Assembly: GCF_004154955.1 (NCBI RefSeq)
Contig: NZ_CP011524.1
Coordinates: 3,160,507-3,224,506, forward strand
Source of the DNA: Intestinimonas butyriciproducens
GTDB taxonomy: Bacteria; Bacillota; Clostridia; Oscillospirales; Oscillospiraceae
Length of the DNA stretch: 64,000 nt
Reading direction: 5' to 3'
Below, one piece after another: positions 60,548 to 64,000 of this stretch (within the stretch, counting starts at the first letter, position 1; the number at the start of each line of letters is the position of its first letter). Position numbers and translations under genes: made by a program. A model generated the notes under the pieces. The model made no database searches, was not told the origin of the DNA, and was given only the letters and a program-made list of their open reading frames with translations.

Positions 60548-61336
60548 TTATGCTCTGTGCTCTCCTCTGGAGTAGGCCACCACCGTGCGGCGGTTGGGTT
60601 CGGTGCCGGTGGAGTAGGTCGTCACGTCTGGATAATCCTGAAGGGCCGTATGGATCACATGGCGCTCATAGGCGTTCATGGGCTCTAACGTCACGTTCCG
60701 GCGGTACTTCACCACCTTGCCCGCCACCTTTCTGGCTAGACGCTCCAGGGATTCCTCCCGCTTGGCCCGGTAGTTTTCCGCATCCACATGGATGCGGCTA
60801 CGCTTGGACGCTCCGCGGTTCACCGCGTAACTGGTGAGCTGTTGGATCGCGTCCAGCGTCTCGCCCCGGCGCCCGATGAGAGCCCCCAGGTTCTCACCCA
60901 CCAGCTCCACCTTGTAGCTACCGTCCTCCCCCATAGTGATCTTCGGAGTGGCCTCCACCTCCATGTGGGCCATCAGTCCGGTGAGAAAGCGATCAATGGA
61001 TTCAGCCTTGTCCCCCAACTCCTCCGGGGCAGCCGTCGTCTGAGAGGTCAAATCGGCGGGAGCGGCCGTGTCCTCCGCCCTTTCGACCGCAGGAGCCGGC
61101 TCCTTTTCCGCGGTCGAAGCAGGCTTCTTCTCCACAACAGGGACAGGGGCCGGCTCATCGGGCGCCTCATAAGTCACTTTGATCTTTGCGGGGCTTCCTC
61201 CAATGCCCAAAAAACCACTCTTGGCCCGCTCCAGGACCTCCACGGACACCTCGTCCCGATCCAGCCCCAACTGCCTCAGCGCGGCGGTAATGGCTTCTTC
61301 CTCATTTTTTCCAGTACACTCAATATACTTCAACAT
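60548..61336 (-). CDS. jag: RNA-binding protein Jag/KhpB
   Basis: A 262-residue protein. It has an N-terminal Jag domain (KNEEEAITAALRQLGLDRDEV, then GFLGIGGSPAKIKVTY), an acidic/proline linker at about 60-120, a KH domain near 140-170 (LGALIGRRGETLDAIQQLTSYAVNR) and a C-terminal R3H domain (RNVTLEPMNAYERHVIHTALQD) near 215-240. With KhpA it binds RNAs and affects cell elongation in streptococci. It follows yidC in the conserved origin cluster. Confidence 0.94.
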   Translation of the reverse strand: MLKYIECTGKNEEEAITAALRQLGLDRDEVSVEVLERAKSGFLGIGGSPAKIKVTYEAPDEPAPVPVVEKKPASTAEKEPAPAVERAEDTAAPADLTSQTTAAPEELGDKAESIDRFLTGLMAHMEVEATPKITMGEDGSYKVELVGENLGALIGRRGETLDAIQQLTSYAVNRGASKRSRIHVDAENYRAKREESLERLARKVAGKVVKYRRNVTLEPMNAYERHVIHTALQDYPDVTTYSTGTEPNRRTVVAYSRGEHRA

Positions 61337-61363
61337 AGGTCTTCTCTTCTCCTTATGTTGGGG

Positions 61364-62806
61364 TCATTCCCGTCCCTCAGGCTTCTGGATCTCCTCGATT
61401 TCCTCATCCAGCTTGGCCCAGGGGTCCTCAGAATCGGTCCCGTTTTCCTCGACAGCGCTTTCGGAAACGGGATTCTTGTCGGGAGCTTCCGGAGTCTTCT
61501 CCTCCACAAGCTCCTCTGCGATCATCTCATCGGCGGCGGCCTCTAAAGCCGCCTCTTGCAGCTTGTCCGATTTTTTCTCCAGAGCGGCCTCCACGGCGTT
61601 CTCATCGATGGGGGCTCCCGGATCCTTGTAAAGGGTCGGCCCGTCGGGGCTGTAGCGATAGGGGTCATACGCCCGGCCCCGGGCATAGGAGCGAATGCCC
61701 ACACGGCTCACCTCGATTACAGAGGCGTCGCTCTTCTTCTTTTCCACCGCGGCGGCCTTTTTCTTACCCTTATTGGTCTTGGCCTCAGCCAGCGCCTGGG
61801 CTTTCCGCTCCGCGGCCTCCCGGCGCCTTTTCTTCTCCTCTTCCTTCTCCAGGCGTTCCTGTTCGGCGCGGGCCGCGGCAGCGGCCTCATAATCCTTTTT
61901 CAGAATTTTACCCGCCACAAACTCCTGCAGCAGAGACAGCAGGTTGTTCACCACCCAGTACACGCCCAGACCGGCAGGCATGATAAAACCGATCCACAGG
62001 GACATCAGGGGACTCATGATCATCATCATACGGTTGGTGGAGTTTTGCTGGGCATTCTGGGACTGGCTGTTCATCTGATTGGTCCGCATGGAGATGATAG
62101 AGAACAGAAGGCCCGTAACGGCGGAAATCACAGGGATGAGGAACAGCCCTATGCTGCCCCAGCTGATGCCGTTGACCCAGAACTTGGCGTTGGGCACCTG
62201 AGAGAGGTCCAGGCCGAGGAACTGGAAGTTCATCGCAAACATCTTCGCGGCGCCCTCACCTACTGCGGCCTGAGCGGCAGAGAGGTTTTCCGGATTGATG
62301 AGAGAGGCCAGGAAAAGCTGGTTGTAGCCCGTATTGCTGAAAGCGTTGGCCGCGCCCTCAGCCACGTTCTTGACCCAGCCGTTTTCAATGGAAATGGTGG
62401 CCCAGTTCAGGGCGTCGGCCACGGCGGAGATCTGTTCGCCGTTGAGGCCCATCATGTACTTCAGCGGCTGACGGATGATGGCATACAGGGGAAACAGCAC
62501 CAAAATGGGAAGAAAAGACCACAGGCACCCTCCCATGGGGTTGACCTTTTCTTTCTCATAGAGCTTTTGAATCTCCAGATTCTGCCGCTCTTTATCATTG
62601 GCATACTTTTTCTGGATCTGCTGCATCTTGCCGGAGAGCATATTCATCTGGATCATGCTCTTCTTTCCCTTGAGCGAGAAGGGGAACAGGATCAGCTTCA
62701 CCACAACGGCGAAGAAGATCAGAGCAAAGCCATAGCTGCCGGTGATGTTATAAAACAGCTGGAGCAGCCAGGTAAAGGGGGTGAGAATGTAGTACCAAAT
62801 ATCCAT
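61364..62806 (-). CDS. yidC: Membrane protein insertase YidC
   Basis: A 480-residue insertase. The first helix (LLQLFYNITGSYGFALIFFAVVVKLILFPF) has the conserved arginine/lysine-type positions, and KGKKSMIQMNMLSGKMQQIQKKYANDKERQ is the cytosolic C1 hairpin. PMGGCLWSFLPILVLFPLYAIIRQPL near residue 92 and a later FIMPAGLGVYWVVNNLLSLLQEF near 275 complete the fold. An extracellular stretch of about 70 residues lies between. From about 310 there is a long lysine/glutamate/alanine-rich tail of some 170 residues. It is longer than Bacillus SpoIIIJ. Confidence 0.93.
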   Translation of the reverse strand: MDIWYYILTPFTWLLQLFYNITGSYGFALIFFAVVVKLILFPFSLKGKKSMIQMNMLSGKMQQIQKKYANDKERQNLEIQKLYEKEKVNPMGGCLWSFLPILVLFPLYAIIRQPLKYMMGLNGEQISAVADALNWATISIENGWVKNVAEGAANAFSNTGYNQLFLASLINPENLSAAQAAVGEGAAKMFAMNFQFLGLDLSQVPNAKFWVNGISWGSIGLFLIPVISAVTGLLFSIISMRTNQMNSQSQNAQQNSTNRMMMIMSPLMSLWIGFIMPAGLGVYWVVNNLLSLLQEFVAGKILKKDYEAAAAARAEQERLEKEEEKKRRREAAERKAQALAEAKTNKGKKKAAAVEKKKSDASVIEVSRVGIRSYARGRAYDPYRYSPDGPTLYKDPGAPIDENAVEAALEKKSDKLQEAALEAAADEMIAEELVEEKTPEAPDKNPVSESAVEENGTDSEDPWAKLDEEIEEIQKPEGRE

Positions 62807-62840
62807 TTAGGGTCCTCCACACAATATTTTAGAAGAGGAG

Positions 62841-63059
62841 TCAGGGCACCGGATCATACTCGATGCTCTTTTGCTTATGGAAGGGCTGACATTTCAGGAT
62901 ACGCCTGAGTGCCAGCCATCCGCCCTTCCACGCGCCGTACTTTTCCACCGCCTCCAAGGCATAGGCCGAACAGGTGGGAATAAAACGGCAGCAGGGCGGC
63001 CGGGCGGGCGACAGGTTGCTTCGGTAAAACCGGATCAGCTTCAGCAGCAGTGCCTTCAC
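62841..63059 (-). CDS. yidD: Membrane protein insertion efficiency factor YidD
   Basis: A 72-residue protein that starts at GTG 63059 (VKALLLKLIRFYRSNLSP), where the GTG overlaps the rnpA stop by four bases (GTGA). The three conserved cysteines are in PPCCRFIPTCSAYALEAVEKYG, followed by GGWLALRRILKCQPFHKQKSIEYDPVP. It assists YidC. A longer frame to 63119 is not needed. Confidence 0.92.
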   Translation of the reverse strand: MKALLLKLIRFYRSNLSPARPPCCRFIPTCSAYALEAVEKYGAWKGGWLALRRILKCQPFHKQKSIEYDPVP

Positions 63060-63433
63060 GGCTCTCCCGCCTCCCTGGCCTTCAGCCCCAGCTTGTCCGC
63101 AAGGGAAAGAAAGGACCACTCCAACTGGCGGTACGTGGCGAAGGCTGCCTTGACCCTGGCCACCACCACGATGTCGTAACCGGGACGGAGCTCTCCTTCA
63201 TGGAGCCGGTAGATCTCCCGGACGCGGCGGCGGACCCGGTTCCGGGTCACAGCGCCGCCCACCTTTTTGCCTACCGTCAAGCCCAACCGGTTCTCCATGC
63301 GTCGGTTTTTCCGACAGTAGAGGGCCAGATAGGGCGTAGCCGCGCTCTTTCCCTTGTGGTAAAGGCGCTGGAATTCATGATTTCGTTTGATGGTGACGGT
63401 AAACTTCAAAAAAGGTACCCCACTTTCGGACAT
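63056..63433 (-). CDS. rnpA: Ribonuclease P protein component
   Basis: A 125-residue protein subunit of RNase P. The conserved RNR motif appears as VTRNRVRRRVREIYRLHEG near residue 63-80, with RLGLTVGKKVGGA just before it. FTVTIKRNHEFQRLYHKGKS marks the N-terminus. The ATG at 63433 has a weak site; a TTG nine codons later, preceded by GGGG, would start nearer to homologous proteins. It overlaps yidD by four bases. Confidence 0.94.
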   Translation of the reverse strand: MSESGVPFLKFTVTIKRNHEFQRLYHKGKSAATPYLALYCRKNRRMENRLGLTVGKKVGGAVTRNRVRRRVREIYRLHEGELRPGYDIVVVARVKAAFATYRQLEWSFLSLADKLGLKAREAGEP

Positions 63434-63526
63434 TGAGGCGGAATTTTTGCGTATGCACTACAGGGGCGGTGGGAATGCTCCCCCGCCCCTTGATGACGCT
63501 CTATTCCGGTTCTGCCTGCATCTGCC

Positions 63527-63661
63527 TTAGTAGGTCAGGCGAGCGCGGCCCTTCGCACGGCGGCGGGCCAGCACCTTCCGGCCATTCCGGGTGGCCATGC
63601 GCTTACGGAAGCCATGCTCCTTGGAGCGCTGGAGCTTCTTGGGCTGATAGGTACGCTTCAT
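63527..63661 (-). CDS. rpmH: Ribosomal protein bL34
   Basis: A 44-residue protein, [20 protein letters not shown] and onward to RARLTY, clearly L34. The start at 63661 follows AGGAGGTG. It is the first gene of the leftward rpmH-rnpA-yidD-yidC-jag transcript that flanks dnaA in most bacteria. Confidence 0.97.
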   Translation of the reverse strand: MKRTYQPKKLQRSKEHGFRKRMATRNGRKVLARRRAKGRARLTY

Positions 63662-63779
63662 CTCTGTACACCTCCTGTACGCGGCATAAAACGGGCTGAG
63701 CCCGTCTACCACAACGGCCGTTTTGACCGGCCGCGGTCGTCAGAATATACGTCTCCCTTGTTTTCAGGACGCAATCGTT

Positions 63780-63809
63780 ATTATAGCCTATATTTTTATC
63801 CCCTGTCAA
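63780..63809 (-). promoter_or_regulatory. Promoter of rpmH
   Basis: Minus-strand TTGACA (63804-63809), 18 bases and TATAAT (63780-63785), a perfect pair of boxes. Confidence 0.85.
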
Positions 63810-63931
63810 CCACCTTTTTTCTTCTTTTTTCAGTCTATGACAAGGATTTCCCCTTCCATACAAGATATTGTGGTTGTCTATTCTGCCCGAGGCTGGGTTA
63901 TATTTATAAATAATGTATAGGTGGAAAACCG

Positions 63932-63960
63932 TTGCCTCCAACCAGTTTTTTTGATATAAT
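63932..63960 (+). promoter_or_regulatory. Promoter of the gene beyond the right edge, presumably dnaA
   Basis: TTGCCT, 17 bases and TATAAT (63955-63960). A ribosome site AGGGAGGT lies at 63988-63995, so the start codon should be within a few bases past 64000. The 338-base gap from 63662 also has an AT-rich stretch and a weak DnaA-box-like TTTTCCACC (63920-63928, minus). Confidence 0.7.
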
Positions 63961-64000
63961 TAATTAGATATGGACACTACAAAAAAAGGGAGGTCCCGCG

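Noticed and set aside
63920..63928. DnaA box near the right edge
   Set aside because: TTTTCCACC has two mismatches to TTATCCACA and no companion boxes were seen, so the origin itself is not claimed in this window.
1..64000. CRISPR arrays, tRNA or rRNA genes, prophage or insertion sequences
   Set aside because: No regularly spaced repeats, cloverleaf, rRNA motifs, integrase or transposase frames were recognised on either strand.

Overview
The window is a GC-rich chromosomal segment of an anaerobic Firmicute. Gene content, codon style and RNA regulation (T-box, Spo0J/Noc, YaaQ/DarA, RicT, butyrate-type CoA-transferase) fit a gut Oscillospiraceae member of the Flavonifractor, Pseudoflavonifractor or Lawsonibacter type. 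The right edge is the classical chromosome-origin block: rpmH, rnpA, yidD, yidC and jag run leftward from about 63.66 kb, and a strong rightward promoter plus ribosome site at 63.93-64.0 kb points at a dnaA gene that starts just outside the window. No rRNA, tRNA, CRISPR array, prophage or intact insertion sequence was recognised.

Layout. 1-4.4 kb: a sugar-phosphate operon (transaldolase, split transketolase, RpiB-type isomerase) facing a rightward transcript with a transporter fragment and a HAD phosphatase. The two promoters carry matching GntR/HutC-type operators. 4.4-7.7 kb: a GntR-ABC transporter operon. 7.9-15.8 kb: HD protein, GlmU-like protein with a degenerate N-domain, prs, pth, a frameshifted gene and mfd. 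16.1-18.8 kb: thiolase plus the two subunits of an acetoacetate/butyrate-type CoA-transferase. 18.9-30.4 kb: a divergent purine-degradation island. Leftward it holds a YgeW-like carbamoyltransferase, carbamate kinase and a three-subunit xanthine dehydrogenase; rightward it holds two fold-type II PLP enzymes, a small membrane protein, a dihydropyrimidinase/hydantoinase and a MocA-like protein. 30.4-34.6 kb: structured repeats, a glutaredoxin-like protein, MntP, TadA, a tandem pair of candidate small RNAs, and a MarR-MFS operon. 34.6-40.5 kb: a BMP-type nucleoside ABC importer and xanthine phosphoribosyltransferase. 40.7-45 kb: an SLH/GH18 protein, a YitT protein and a small regulator pair. 44.4-49.1 kb: noc, parA, parB with three perfect parS sites, and serS. 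49.2-56.7 kb: SLH protein, mscL, rsmG, minD, mgsA and T-box-controlled hisS-aspS. 56.7-57.8 kb: a gene-poor scar with an AlkD-like remnant. 57.8-63.7 kb: ricT, holB, darA, jag, yidC, yidD, rnpA and rpmH.

How the parts connect. The importer, xpt and the xanthine dehydrogenase/hydantoinase/carbamate kinase island form a coherent purine uptake, salvage and fermentation theme: carbamoyl groups released from purine or ureide breakdown could yield ATP through ArcC. The origin-proximal genes handle segregation, division-site placement and translation. The observations most worth following are the tandem CU-rich sRNA candidates at 32.27-32.59 kb, the parS site embedded in the noc terminator, the Asp-type T-box in front of hisS, the structured dispersed repeat at 30.5-30.8 kb, and the two unassigned PLP enzymes in the purine island.
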